Source: Zizania palustris
Lineage: Eukaryota; Streptophyta; Magnoliopsida; Poales; Poaceae
Direction: 5' to 3'
Assembly (NCBI GenBank): GCA_019279435.1
Contig: JAAALK010000287.1
Coordinates: 24,304,162 to 24,368,161, forward strand
DNA length: 64,000 bases
Shown: one piece after another, positions 1 through 11,523 of the stretch
Layout of the letters: each line of letters begins with the position of its first letter
How positions within the stretch are numbered: position 1 is the first letter of the stretch
Program-made: the position numbers and the translations under genes
The notes under the pieces: model-generated
Told to the model about the DNA's origin: nothing
Database searches by the model: none
What the model saw: only the letters and a program-made list of their open reading frames with translations

Positions 1-940
1 CACGGCTTCGCAGCTACTCCCAGCTCAAACTCCGTCAGTCCATGTACCGAAGCCATGCATGGCCGAAGCACCACAAGTCAACCTCGCTCCAGAGCTAGCT
101 TCGCTCCGAAGCCTTCCTCACTCTGAAGCCCCACCTTCGGAGTACCACCCTTCGAAGTCCCTCCTTCGTCTAAGGCCTCCGCATGAAGCATTCCATGAGC
201 ACTTCGTCGCAGTGTCTCTCCCCAAGCACACTCCTCGACGAGCCTCACCCGAACCATGCCTTCGATGCGCCTCGACTTCTGAGACCTTCGTCGGGTACCT
301 TCGAATGTCTCCCTCCGGAGCACACTTCGAACGCCATGCCTCCGCAGAGGACTTGTTCCACCATACTCCGAAGTCACTCCATCCGGAGTACCTTCGAAGT
401 GCCTCACCTCCGAGGACTTTGTCTCGGAGCACCTTCAGCCGGAGCCACGCTCCGCACTCTCTGCCTTCACCTGGCGCACCTCGACCCGAGGACTGACCCA
501 GACTCCTTCGCAGCCACCGTGACGGAGCTCCCTGCTCCACTGGCATCAAGCCTCCCGCTTGACCCAGGTTCACCTGCTACGAACCTGTCCATCGCCTCCG
601 AAGTCACCTGCGCACCACAGACAAACAGACAAGTGTATCCAGTACTCCGGAGACCTCTCCGGGTTAGCAACCTTCAGCACACACTCCGGTGTACCGCCCA
701 AAGTACCGAGACCTTCAGTATGAACCTAGTAATCGTGTACTGTCGGACCCCTCCGACAGGCACACTCTGTTGCAACAGCTGCAGCAACCAAACCACCGAA
801 CCCTTCGGTGAAACCACCTCCGAACACCTTCGGAGTTCCAACCTCCGAACCCCCTTCGGAGGTACCCCTTCGAACCAGAGGGTAAAAACCTGTAAATCAC
901 TCATCACAAACACCGAAACCAACCCTTGGTTTCTCAGATA
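1..940. repeat. CTCCGAA/TTCGGAG-rich degenerate repeat
   Basis: This stretch is packed with short motifs such as cttcgaa, ctccgaag and ttcggag on both strands, spaced irregularly. The density falls away after about 870 and the sequence turns AT-rich. Open frames here are long only because the composition is biased; none shows a recognisable domain. The pattern resembles the LTR or internal non-coding part of a grass LTR retrotransposon, but no paired LTR or primer-binding site is visible, so the class is an inference. The left edge is cut by the window. Confidence 0.5.
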
Positions 941-1885
941 TAGTAATCCAATAATCTTAGTAGTTCTATTTATGCATCAGTCAACTAGTACGCCACCTCT
1001 GAAATATACAATGGAAATGATGCATCTTTAGTACCAATTATGCAATCTCAAGTGAAATAATGCAGATGAATATCCAATGTGGATTGGTTTGTTAACTTTC
1101 GTACAATTTCAAGTAAAATTGGTTCAACACAATTGCTTATTTTAAATGTTGACTTATGAGACAAAAGATTGCCTTATGAAAATTGGTCATTCTCAAAGGC
1201 TCAAGTGAAATTGGTTTGACACAATTACTTATTTTAGATGCTGGGTTATGAGCCAAAGGATTGACTTCTGAAAATGGTCAATCTTGAAGGCTGTTTACAT
1301 CGTATGTTTATACATTGTATTTTATATTTGTACGGTAACAAAATTAGAACAAACTACTGTGACGTTATCTCATTGTCCCGATTTCTATCAAAAAGTTTCA
1401 TTAATCTGTGATGGTGACACTCTTGAGAATGCATTTTACTTGAATCGGTCGGACCCGCGTGTCAGTCAGAGTCGTAACCGGCTAACCGCGCCGCGCGTGA
1501 ACACGGACACGGGAAAGCCACTGACAGGGATGGCCCAAAAGACAGTATCTCACCCGAGCGCGCTCTGGGCCTCTGGGGGCCGGGGGCTGAACTCTGAAGC
1601 GTGGCCACGCGCGAGTTTTCCTTTTTCGGGCAGGATTGCTTTGGGCCGGCACATGGAAATTTTCTTTTTCTAGAAATAAGAAAGATTCTAATTTATAAAA
1701 TTCATTACAATTCAGACGGATTCCGTTCCGTTTCCTAACATTTTATAAAAACCCAAACTCTATTTTAATGTTTACTTTATGATGAAATACATAATACCTC
1801 TTCCATAAATAAATATGTTTTAAAACAAAATAAATAAGACGCTGATATAATTCTAATTCATAAAATCCATTTTAATTCTGACTAA
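941..1885. other. intergenic, no gene recognised
   Basis: AT-rich sequence with a GC-rich patch near 1440-1640. A 129-codon open frame at 1284-1673 has no recognisable domain. The patch around 1436-1480 resembles sequence at 12890-12935 (shared words such as cttgaatcggt and ggacccg), so it is a dispersed intergenic repeat and not a gene. Confidence 0.5.
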
Positions 1886-2524
1886 GGCTGTGTTTGGCAT
1901 CCTTTTCGTTTTTTAGATCCACCTTGTAAAACTGTAGCCAAATAGAACTAGATCTTACTTTTTGGATCCAGAAAAAATACTGATCTACGATTTTGCTCCT
2001 CGTTTTTAACGAAACTCTCTATGTAAAATTCAATTTTTTAAAACAAAATGCGAAGTTCACTTACCATTACAAACTTACCTTACCGGTTCTCTTTCTTTTT
2101 GTTCTTCTATTCGGTGGCACGGGGGAATCGGTGGAGGCAGCGCGGAGGCGGTTTTCTACTTCTGATCATTGAATGTTTCAAGGTTGTGCTTACACTAATT
2201 TAATTACTAATTTAATTACATTTTCAGGCTAAATCTGAATAGAAGTGCTATGCTAATGTGGGTAGCGACATGAGCTTTTCATGTATGACTATTTGCTGCC
2301 TTCTATGTTCAAGTATATCCAAATATTAGCAAGAGGCTCTGTTATATTGAAACTATTGTATTATGAACTTGTATTGATGAAAACATCAGATGTAAGCACT
2401 GTTGCCATGTGTCCTCTTTTGCTTCGGTTGCTTGTAATTCCTTCAATGCCCATTTCCTGTGGACTGGCCAAGATTTTAGTTTAAAATCGGAATGTGTCAA
2501 GATTTTAAATTCCCAAATAGGCCC
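1886..2524. mobile_element. candidate Tourist-like (PIF/Harbinger) MITE
   Basis: The left end reads GGCTGTGTTTGG and the inverted right end GGGCCTATTTGGG, an imperfect terminal inverted repeat. TAA lies immediately outside each end (1883-1885 and 2525-2527), the target duplication type of Tourist elements. It has no coding capacity. The termini are short and mismatched, so this is a moderate-confidence call. Confidence 0.45.
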
Positions 2525-3362
2525 TAACGGGTTTTTAATTGCCAAAAGGAAAATTGATTAAATAATGGATTGACACGATATGAAATTACGTTATTTCTTT
2601 GATGGTTTTTTAATTAATGACTTACTCTAAAATTTGTGTACATGCCTTTTTTACAAACGGAAATTTTTTTAAAATTTTCCATGTATAGTAGCTATGATTG
2701 TCTCTATCTGTTATTGATACACCGATAACGTAAAAATTACAATAACACAAAAAATTAACCTAAGTACAAAACTAGCATCGTTGAACCATCTTTGTCGGCA
2801 TTTTAATCGCCCACGGTAAAATTGTTCAAACAAATTTCATCTGCACGGGTTCATTTTCGATCAATGCGCCAGAAAATCTACACCTACCAACCCTTTCCCC
2901 TCCCACCGTCTGCCTCGGCCGCTCCCATCCCACCGCCGACCCCCCTGCGCCACCGGCGCCCTCCACTCCATGCCACCCTCGCTCTCCACCCCATGTCGCC
3001 GGTGATCTCCCCCGCCGTAGACCCCCCCCCCACCCGCACCACACACACCCCACAACCACCACCACCACCTTCAGCCCCGGCACCCCCTTGCATCACCTCC
3101 TTCCTGGTGAACTGGTGAAGTTCAAACTCTCAAACGCCCCACAGGAGCAAGTGGATGGATAAAGAAAGCTGTTAGCAATACCACGTCGTATTGCTAGATC
3201 AGGTAGAAAGCATGTTTGCTTGTTGCTAGATAATGCCATTTATCTGATTTTGTGGTGTTACATTCGCTTAGTTTAATTTGATCACTTTGTATGGACCAGT
3301 ATTAAAATATTTTTATGTCAGATCTGAAATACTTAATATGTTCATTGTGTGCTGGTTTTCAG
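2525..3362. other. intergenic, with a proline-codon-rich C-tract
   Basis: AT-rich sequence to about 2880, then a C-rich run (2885-3115) that reads as proline/alanine-rich peptide in several frames. It could be a decayed first exon of the AHL relic that follows, but no AT-hook core (RGRP) is visible, so I do not assign it. Confidence 0.35.
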
Positions 3363-4045
3363 GATTTTCTGGTACATCATTTGCACCCCGCATAATTACA
3401 GTGAAGCCTAATGAGGTACCTGAAAATGATCCTTCTCTGTTATGTACAAGCTAAAATCTATGGTTTGTATGTTTATGTGGTTATGTTGTGGCTAAGTTGC
3501 TTTTGGAGAACATAAGTTATGTTGCTCGTGGTCTCCATAATCTATTCAGTCTATGTGAATTGCAGTTGCCTGCAGACGGGACCCAATGTAATGTCAATTA
3601 CATAAGTGAGAGTTAAGAATAGAAGTATATCATTCACCGTCTAGAATAGATACAGAGTGTAACATAGAATGTTTTCTTCAGCGTTTTTTAAAACCTGTAC
3701 TTTTACAAGTTAGGAGGTTGTGTATTTTTATGTCATGGTTTGTTGATTCTATCTTAGCCAACCAATGAGCATCCTTCCGACCATGATATGTTTGCCGATT
3801 GTTTATATTTTAGTGCCAATCCACCAGAGTGGTTTTCTTAGCATATTCCTATCTTGTACATTACCAACTGAGGTCCAAGCTAATGAAAATGTATGCATCA
3901 CTCATATTCTTTGCAGGATTTTGCCTAAAAAAATAATGGTTTTTTCACAACATGGGCCCACACATGTATAATCTCAGCAAATGGTGCTCTTTGCACGGCA
4001 ACACTGCGTCAACAAGCAACTTCTAGTGGTATAGTGACATATGAG
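3363..4045 (+). pseudogene. AT-hook nuclear-localized (AHL, PPC/DUF296) gene relic, two exons
   Basis: Two exon remnants can be read. The first, 3363-3415, follows a TTTTCAG acceptor, encodes GFSGTSFAPRIITVKPNE and ends at a GT donor. The second, 3917-4045, follows TTTGCAG and reads, across frame changes, as KIMVFSQHGP then ISANGALCTATLRQQ then SGIVTYE before GTATG. This matches the PPC domain of AHL proteins (family pattern KIMsFSQqGPRavCILSANG, then TLRQ, then TYEG), which bind AT-rich DNA and oligomerise in the nucleus. An in-frame TAA lies at 3926-3928 and the frame shifts twice. No AT-hook exon and no downstream PPC exon (GRFEIL) was found. It is therefore a truncated, dead copy. The intron positions fit an intron-bearing AHL gene rather than a retrocopy. 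Confidence 0.65.
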
Positions 4046-4533
4046 GTATGTTCAGGTTCAACTATTTGACAGCTCGAAGCAGTGCTTTAGTTTCAGTGGT
4101 GTTTTTTCTTCTTCTTCTGTGAAACAATAATGCATACACTCAATTAAAGTTTGCTCAGTGTCATTGTTTCACTACCCAGTAGTAAGTTATATTGTTCGTA
4201 TATTTGTATGTTTTTCGGTACTTGCTACAAAGTTAGCGGTATATTTGAGCGAAGAGGGGCCTAATAATATCGCTCTGTCTAGAACTGACTTGCATGCATT
4301 CTGTTTGGATATCAGCATTGCCAAGAGATCTGTAGAATAGGTAACATATTATTGTAACTCATTAGCACTCAGTCCATTTTTAATCCAAACATTATTCAGA
4401 AATACAAGTTGGCAGACAAAGATCTTTATAGCACACTTGGATATATCTCTTGGGCATGTTATCCCGATACTTCTCTTCTTTACAGCAAATACAATTACTT
4501 TCTTTGTATTTTACCTTGTATGGTTAACCTAGC
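4046..4533. other. intergenic, nothing recognised
   Basis: AT-rich DNA between the AHL relic and the Copia remnant. A 60-codon frame at 4158-4340 has no recognisable similarity. It may include decayed AHL intron or Copia LTR sequence. Confidence 0.4.
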
Positions 4534-5434
4534 ATGTCATATGGGAGTTTCTTACTGGTGAGCTTCCATGTCCGCCTTGTCCTACGGCTCCAGTGCATGA
4601 TTCCTGAGAAGGCAATCGATGAACACAAGGATAAGCTTCTTACAGATTTTGATGATCTTAAAGCATCTTTTGAGTCTCAGTTCAGTGTCTACATGACTTG
4701 GTTGGATGAGGATGCTCGTGTAGGGTCTATTCTTACTACTAGTATGGAGGATCAGTTTGTTGCAGAGATTGTTCACTTTGATCGGTCTCATCAGATGTGG
4801 TCTTTTCTTCCTCACCACTATGAGCCCACTAGTCACTCTGCGTATTTTGCTACTATCTGTCAGGAGCAGTTGTTATGTCATGGTGACCTTTCAGTTGATG
4901 AGCTCTACACCCAGTTGTCTGCTATCTGGCGTCAGCTTGATTCTCTACGTCATCCACTGTCGCCTAGTACTTGTGAGTTCTGTCAGGGTCAGCAGTCAGA
5001 CATTGAGCTTCAACGCACATATGCCTTTTGATCCATCTTCGTGATGAGTACGAGCCTCTTCGTGTGCAGCTTCTTGCTCGTCATCCATGTGTCTCCTTGA
5101 TGGATGCTCTTGCTGATGTTCTTAATGAGGAGACTCTGCTTCATACTGCTAGATTGTTACCATCTGCCTCTGCTTTGGCTGCTCGTTCTTCATCCTCTCG
5201 GTCGGTTGTTCCTCCACTGCCTTTGCCCTCATCAGCACCTACTTCCTCTCCTTCTACACGTGGAGGCGTGGTGGTGGTCTTCACCGTGATCATTGTGGGA
5301 AAGATGGACATGTCGAGGCTTTCTATTACAGGAAGAAGGAGCAACGATCTTAGGCTCGTCGGTCTTCACAGTCTTCTAGTAGTGCTAATACTGGAGCGTC
5401 TTAGAGGAGTTCTACAGATCCGGTTGCCCAGGAG

Positions 5435-6824
5435 CACTGACAGGGCCGGCTCATTGTTTTGAAGGGCACTAGTGCCAACTCACGTGGTTGTGGATCCTTT
5501 TACTTGCATCTTAAAAAAAGATAAAGTTTCAGTTTAATTAACACTAAACAAGAGACATGTAGCTGGCTCGTCCACTGTTTGCTTGACGCCTGTTGGCATG
5601 CCAAATTGTCAATCCAAACTCGAGGATGGGGATTAAATACGAGGAGATGGGAGAGTCTAAACTCTGGACTCACGCCAGTAGGCAGCAGATTGAGCGGTGT
5701 CCTCTATTGAAGTCTGAATACTTGGGCCTTGGGTCCCCTCAACCATGGACCCTAGGCCCGTGCACCTCTTGCACCGGCCTAGAGCCGGCCCTGAGCACTG
5801 ATTACAAGTCGGCCGACTAATCGCGATTAGTCGGCCTGATTGGAAATTTTTGAGCGATCGGCATTGGATGCACGACTAGCCCGACTAGTTTTCTGATCGG
5901 CCGATTAGTTGTGACTAATCACGGTTAATCGGCCGACTAATGCATGGCCTGACTAGTTTAGGAAGTTTAAAGTTCATAGGAGCATGGGCGGAAGTGTGTG
6001 ACAGGAAAAGCAGTGTTGCGCGCGCGCGGGAAAAAAGTGCAGCAGGAGAAAAGAGCAGCGTGCGCGGGAGAACAACACAACGCGTAGAGGAGAAGAGCGG
6101 CAGCTGCAGCGTGCAGGAGAAGAGCGGTAATGCGCGGGGAGAAAGCAGCAGCGGTAGGCCGACAATGCTCGGGGAGAAAAGAAGTTGAGGAGAGAGGGAA
6201 AGAGAAGCCAGGCCCAGCAACCTCCAACCGCCGCCTCCCTCCAGCCTCTAGGAGCTGCCTCTTCCCTCCAAGCCGCTACCTCCCTCCTTGCGACGGGCTC
6301 AGCAGGACCGATGGATCTGAAGATTGCAACTCTTAAAAGGTGAGTCTCAGAACTCACTAGTAAGGGTGCTGCTAATCCCCACTATAGTGATATGACTATC
6401 TGAGTGTTCTGTTGCTATAGTGCCATAGTACTATGAGTGCTATGCTGCTATAGTGCTATATTGCTATGAGTGTTGTGCTGCCACATTGCTATAGTGCAAT
6501 GTTTACATGTTATTTCATTGTGTAAATTAGTAAACGTGTAGTGAAGATCTATAAAGAGTAATATGAATCATGTCTTCATGGCTTGTTGTTAATGTGTTAA
6601 TGATTCATGGCTTTTTGCTATAGTGCTAATGTGTTTCATGAACTTAGTCATTTTTAGTCATATATGCATATATGATTATATGTATTGTGTGTTGGTCCTG
6701 GACACTATTGTTGTCGACCAACAATTAAACAACAACTAATCTATGATTAGTCGCGCTTAGTCACGACTAATCGATTAGTCAGTGCCCCTACGACTAGTGT
6801 CGACTAGACAATCTAAAATCATTG
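5435..6824. mobile_element. non-autonomous hAT element inserted in the Copia gag-pol
   Basis: CCCAGGAG occurs directly on both sides (5427-5434 and 6825-6832), a perfect 8-bp target duplication typical of hAT. The termini read CACTGATT (after excluding the nested MITE) and, inverted, CAATGATT. Both subterminal zones are rich in ACTAATCG/CGATTAGT repeats (5800-5945 and 6735-6800), the usual layout of transposase-binding sites. The interior has purine-rich frames and a minisatellite based on gctatagtgctat at about 6395-6500, but no transposase. Removing it rejoins the Copia reading frame region on either side. Confidence 0.85.
5441..5793. mobile_element. hAT MITE (353 bp) nested in the 5435-6824 element
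   Basis: Perfect 12-bp terminal inverted repeats CAGGGCCGGCTC / GAGCCGGCCCTG, flanked by a perfect 8-bp duplication AGCACTGA (5433-5440 and 5794-5801). It sits six bases inside the left end of the larger hAT element, so it inserted later. It has no coding capacity. Confidence 0.9.
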
Positions 6825-7412
6825 CCCAGGAGATGCCGATGCCTTTTCATCGCCTTGTTGCCTCTGCACCGTATGGGACTGCTAGTACTGTGACTCAGCC
6901 TGCTAGCTCACTAGGTTCTGTTGCTGCTTCTCAGTCTTCCACTTAGGGACCACCAGGTACTAATGCATGGATTCTTGATTCTGGTGCTTCGTTTCATATG
7001 ACTCCTCATTGCACATTCCTTTCATCTATGCATTCTCCATCTAGTTCTCTCACTGTTCATATTGCCGATGGGTCCCCTCTTTCTGTTGCTAGAGAGGGCA
7101 CTCTCTTGTCTACCTTTTTTCATGTTCCTGATGTTTCCCACATTCCTAATCTAACCATGTAGCTTATGTTCGTTGGCCAGTTTACTGATCATGGTTGTCA
7201 TGTTATCCTTTATTCTGACTTTTGCTATGTTCAGGATCATCACACGGGTCACCTGGTTGGTACTGGCCCTCGTCATCGTGACTCTCAGCGTCTTTGGGAG
7301 CTTGACTGGCTTGGTCTACCTTCTACTGCCCCTGCCAGTCATATCGGCTCCGCTTTGGCTACTTCGTCCACCTCGTCCTTTGCTCAGTGGCATCATCGTG
7401 TCAGACATAGGT

Positions 7413-8156
7413 AGTACCTCCTCATATGAATTTTTTAGCTTATAATAATAGTAAACTTTCAGAAAAAAACAAATGTTAAATACGCCACCCCAATCTTTCA
7501 GCCTAAACGGGTGCTACGCTATGCAACCGCCCACCAGCCTGACTGACTCAAGTCACTCAACCCTAGACCTCAATGTGAACATTTCATTTATTCTTTGTTG
7601 TTCAATTTCTGCTTGAGAAACAACTATTATGGTGAAAATTATTAGCTTGTGTAGATGAACTCCCATTTAAGCATGCCGTTGTTAGTCTTTTGAGCCCTAG
7701 GCGTATCGAGATCCTGGTTCAGCCACTGAACAGTGAACACAATGGATTGTATGGCTACAATCCATTACCTTGATGGCTATTGGAAATTGGAGGAAGGAGG
7801 AACCCTAGAGTTTATACCGGATTACCGGTTTTTGGAAGACCTACTTGTGAGGTATAGGTAGTTCCTACCCATCCTATGTCCATGCTTGTTTACCTTGTAT
7901 AACTTTTAATTCACCATCTTACCATTTGTCCAAATTTTAGAACATGCATAACATCATTAGAGTATATTTATTCACTGAAAATCTGGAAACCAGACACAAT
8001 TGCTACACAATATTAACAATTTTAAAGATATTGAGGGTTAATCGCATCAATCTTAAGGTAATGTGATACCTATGGAAGATACCTATGATATTTAATGAGA
8101 TCCCATAAATGCAATATAGTGATTAACATCATAATTTTAGTCCATGTAATGAGCAA
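7413..8156. other. intergenic 3' flank of WAK1
   Basis: AT-rich sequence between the Copia remnant and the WAK1 stop codon. No gene or paired repeat was recognised. It presumably contains the WAK1 3' UTR and polyadenylation signals. Confidence 0.4.
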
Positions 8157-11100
8157 TCATCTTCCTGATTCCAGGGCAATTTTAGATTTCTTCTCAATGC
8201 TGAAATTTCCTGTATAGATAATCTCTGAGTTGACATTTGATGATTCTCCTAGCAAGCTCTCATTCTCTTCAAAATTCAGGGGTGCCCAAGGATGATGCAG
8301 AAGCTTTCTCAAGCTATCTAGATTTTCTGCAACTTCCTTCATTGATGGCCTATTCTCACCGGACATCTCCAAGCATCGTTTGGCCAACCCTGCTAACTCT
8401 TCAAGAACCTCCATATTCTCCTCACGCTTAATTTCATCATCGAAGATGTTCTCAAGCTTGTTCATCTTGACAGCAGAAAGGAATCTCTTGGATAGGCATT
8501 TTTCATCCTCTAGCCCACCAAAGTCAAATGCCTTCTTTCTCGTGAGTAGCTCTAGGAGAACAACTCCAAAACTATATACATCGCTCTTATCTGTTAATTT
8601 CCATGTCAGCATGTATTCTGGATCAAGGTACCCATGAGTTCCCTGTACAAATGTGACGAATTGTGCCTCGTCAGTTGCTGCTAAAATGGAGGCCCCAAAG
8701 TCAGAGACCTTGGCTGTGAAGTCACTGTCAAGGAGGATGTTGGATGATTTGATGTCCCCATGGAGGATTGGTGGTGATGCACACGAGTGAAGGTAGGCCA
8801 ATGCCTCAGCAGATTGGTGTGCAATCTGTAAACGAGTGGATACAGAGATGTGTCTGCCATGGTTACCATGATGAATGAGATCGAACAATGTTCCATTTGG
8901 GATGAACTCATACACCAATATTGGGACTTCCACTTCGAGACAACAACCCAATAGTTTGACAATATTCTTATGGTTCGCTTGGGACAAGATTAGCATTTCT
9001 TTACCGAACTCTTTCTTTTTTTGCTGATCAATTGTCTTGCATTTTTTGACAGCGACCTCAATGTTTCCGTTGAGAAGCCCCTTGTAAACAGTGCCTTGTC
9101 CTCCTTCACCAAGGATCTGTTCTTCATCGAACTTGTTAGTGGCCTTTTGCAATTCTTCTTCTGAAAAGATCTTAAATAGAATGCCTTGCCGTGCCTTCAT
9201 CTCCTCAAAGAGAAGTAGACCTCCATGCTGCTGAAAGTACTTATCCTTTATGCGGTGTAACTTTTTTCGTTCTTGAAATAGATATGCACATGTCACAATA
9301 ATCACAAGGGTAACAATTCCAACGCTTGCACCTACATGGTTTCCAAAAAGGTAAATATGACTAATATCCTGTCTTCTTACGACATTTTAATTTTAAATTT
9401 TTGCAAATCAATTAAAAAACTAAATGAAATGATCTTGTTTATCTTATTTTTTATGATTTCGAGAATATGAGTTATTTTTCTACGAGAGAGTTGTCATTTA
9501 TTTGACAAGTACAACCATATAAGAAAGTATATAAAATATATAAGAATTAGAAAAATAAAACGACTTTATATAATTAATTATGGGAACATTACTAATTCCT
9601 ACTTTATTGTCTACATCAATTATGTTCAGATTAATGTCAATATACTATGGAGACGATGAGAGGGTGGAGAGAGTAGCTGAGTGCTGACCTATGACAGGCA
9701 TAATCCAACGGGAAGAGGAACCATGCTGACATGTCCCATCAATCAGATGTTTTCCTTTATGACATGTACAAGTGTAGTTCCCCGGTCTATTTGTGCAAAT
9801 TTCTGGGCATGGACGGGGAACAATAGCATTGCACTCGTCGATATCTGATATAAAATTAAACAATACTATACTTAACATTATCATATTTTCAATATCTTTT
9901 GGCTAGAGTAAATGTATCAACAATTAATTATTCATCATGGTTAGAAGGGGACCTTTGCATCCATCCGTGATGTACGGATTTCCCTCGAACCCACTGGAGC
10001 ACTTGCAACGATAGCCTTGTTGGTTATTGGTGACATCAACGCAATCGCTGTTGCTACTAACACATGCGTAGGATGTGGTGTTCTTTGCTGCCTCGCATGT
10101 AGTGTTCCATCCCATTATCCAATCCAAGACAACCGGGACCTTCCCATAGTACGTGTCCGAGAATTCCGTGGAGGTGAGATAAGTGGTGCTAAAGTTGAAG
10201 GACGCAGCTTCCATGACTGCCACGTAGTTGCAACGGCTCCTCGTCCCGTTTGAGGTGGTGTAGTTGTAGTCTTTGTTGAAATAACCTTGGTAATAAGTCT
10301 GTATGCCTTTCGGGACATCTGCCTGACAGCAGCCAGCACCATTGCACGTGCTGTTCTTAGGGTTGTTGTCGTTGCATGTTGAATAGCAGCCGATTACATG
10401 CTGGTTGCAAACAAAAATTAAACACGACTGCATGAGAATTGCACGTTAGGCTACTGCTTTTTTTTAAAAGAAAGAGTTTCAAGACCACTTTCTCGTTTTG
10501 GAGACAATGGCAGCTAGCTTCTTTTTGACTGTGACATGCAAGGTGTGCTTCTATATTGAACTTTTGAAATACTCTTGCAACCGTGATTCCATTTGTTGCA
10601 AACAATTTTGCTTATATATATATATATATATATATTGTAGAGCAAATGAGATCTCCAGCAGTCGGCGAGGCTGACTGCAGAGGGCAGTCACCCCTCAGCG
10701 CCGTTCGATCTCAATCAGACGGCTGTGCAAGGGGGGCTTCGTACTGGTGGGATCCACTTCGCAGGAGGCTTCAGAGAGAGAGAGAGGGGGCTTCGCACCG
10801 CCCGATCAAGATCGGACGGCGCGCGAGGAACAGGTTCCATTCTAGAGTTACTTTTGTGTTTTTGGTAGTGACATATATAGCTAGTGATAAATGTCTCTTT
10901 TCAAGGGTAAGTTTAGTGATTTTCGGGACATCCATCCTAGCTTAAGGGCTATAACTATTATTAAAAATCATGAGAAAACTCCAAAAACATACTTACATGG
11001 AAACTCCACAGATAAGCGAGTGCGTTGCAGCCGATGACGACAATTTTGTTATCGTCGTGCGAAAGCCAATAAGTTTTAGTACTGAATATAAGCCCTGAGA

Positions 11101-11455
11101 TGTTGTACGACGTTGTGTTCGTTTCTGGGTCGTAGCACTGCGAAGATAGATTCATGTTGTTGACCCAGATTTTTCCATCGGGAATGGAGATCTTGCTCAC
11201 CTCTAAACTCCTACGAAAAAGCTTCAGGCTGCCATTCACGGTCGTGCAGTTGAGTTGGAAACCTGTGTGGATGGCGCAGTCTGCGTCGAGGCCGAAAGGG
11301 TACGGGACGTCGATGTCGCCGCACCATCTCTGACAGTAGCTAGGTCGCCGGCTAGCCGGTGCGACGTCGTTGGCCGCGGAAGCGACCAGAATCCAGACGG
11401 CGGCAAAGCAGAGAAGAAGGTGCCCGGGATGCTTCACAAGTTGGCGCCACTCCAT
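8157..11455 (-). CDS. wall-associated receptor-like kinase, WAK1 of the array (complete, 4 exons)
   Basis: Exons on the minus strand: 11455-10997, 10400-9953, 9844-9689, 9331-8157. All introns have GT-AG ends (first donor GTAAGT) and phases 0, 1, 1 agree, giving 745 residues. Residues 1-28 are a signal peptide. Exon 1 carries the cysteine-rich GUB_WAK galacturonan-binding domain (WCGDIDVPYPFG; IVVIGC). Exon 2 ends in a first EGF (CKCSSGFEGNPYI). Exon 3 is a calcium-binding EGF starting DIDEC. Exon 4 begins with a transmembrane helix (about 358-375), then the kinase: glycine loop GEGGQG at about 429, lysine VAVK at about 450, HGDIKSSN at about 545, DFG at about 565 and GYLDPEY. It is predicted to sit in the plasma membrane, bind pectin outside and phosphorylate Ser/Thr inside. 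The HRD arginine is replaced by glycine (non-RD), as is usual in monocot WAKs. It is the most divergent of the full copies. Intron 1 holds a (TA)n run near 10613-10634. Confidence 0.93.
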
Positions 11456-11513
11456 GGTCAGGCGAGCTGAGGTCGCCGGCTGTGTGCTGGACTTCCGATC
11501 GGTAGGCCGCGCC

Positions 11514-11523
11514 TCCTTAAATA
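11514..11523 (-). promoter_or_regulatory. putative TATA box of WAK1
   Basis: On the minus strand the sequence reads CTATTTAAGG about 60 bases upstream of the WAK1 ATG, a reasonable TATA-like core element. It differs from the element shared by WAK2, WAK3 and WAK5. Confidence 0.4.

Larger units (their letters stand above)
4534..7412 (+). mobile_element. Ty1/Copia retrotransposon remnant (gag, protease, GAG-pre-integrase)
   Basis: The left part (about 4590-5434) encodes a Copia-type Gag: residues such as WLDEDARV, a QLSAIWRQLDSL helix and LRDEYEPLRVQLL, followed by a degraded zinc knuckle (HCGKDGHVEA) near 5290-5325. After a transposon insertion, coding resumes at about 6833 with the aspartic protease motif ILDSGASFHMT (about 6970-7000) and a GAG-pre-integrase WHHR motif (about 7388). 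In-frame stops lie between blocks, for example after LQRTYAF at about 5029 and around 6944. No integrase, reverse transcriptase or LTR pair was found. The element is truncated at about 7412 and inactive. Confidence 0.8.

Noticed and set aside
59..1031. Long overlapping open frames on both strands at the left edge
   Set aside because: They come from a repeated cttcgaa/ctccgaag composition with few stop words; no domain, no splice logic and no sequence constraint visible.
2822..3118. Proline-rich open frame that might be an AHL first exon
   Set aside because: No AT-hook core or nuclear signal; proline codons follow from the C-rich tract.
8237..8637. Plus-strand frames opposite the WAK kinase exons (also at 39377, 46519, 54461)
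   Set aside because: Shadows of the kinase exons; they recur only because the kinases are paralogous.
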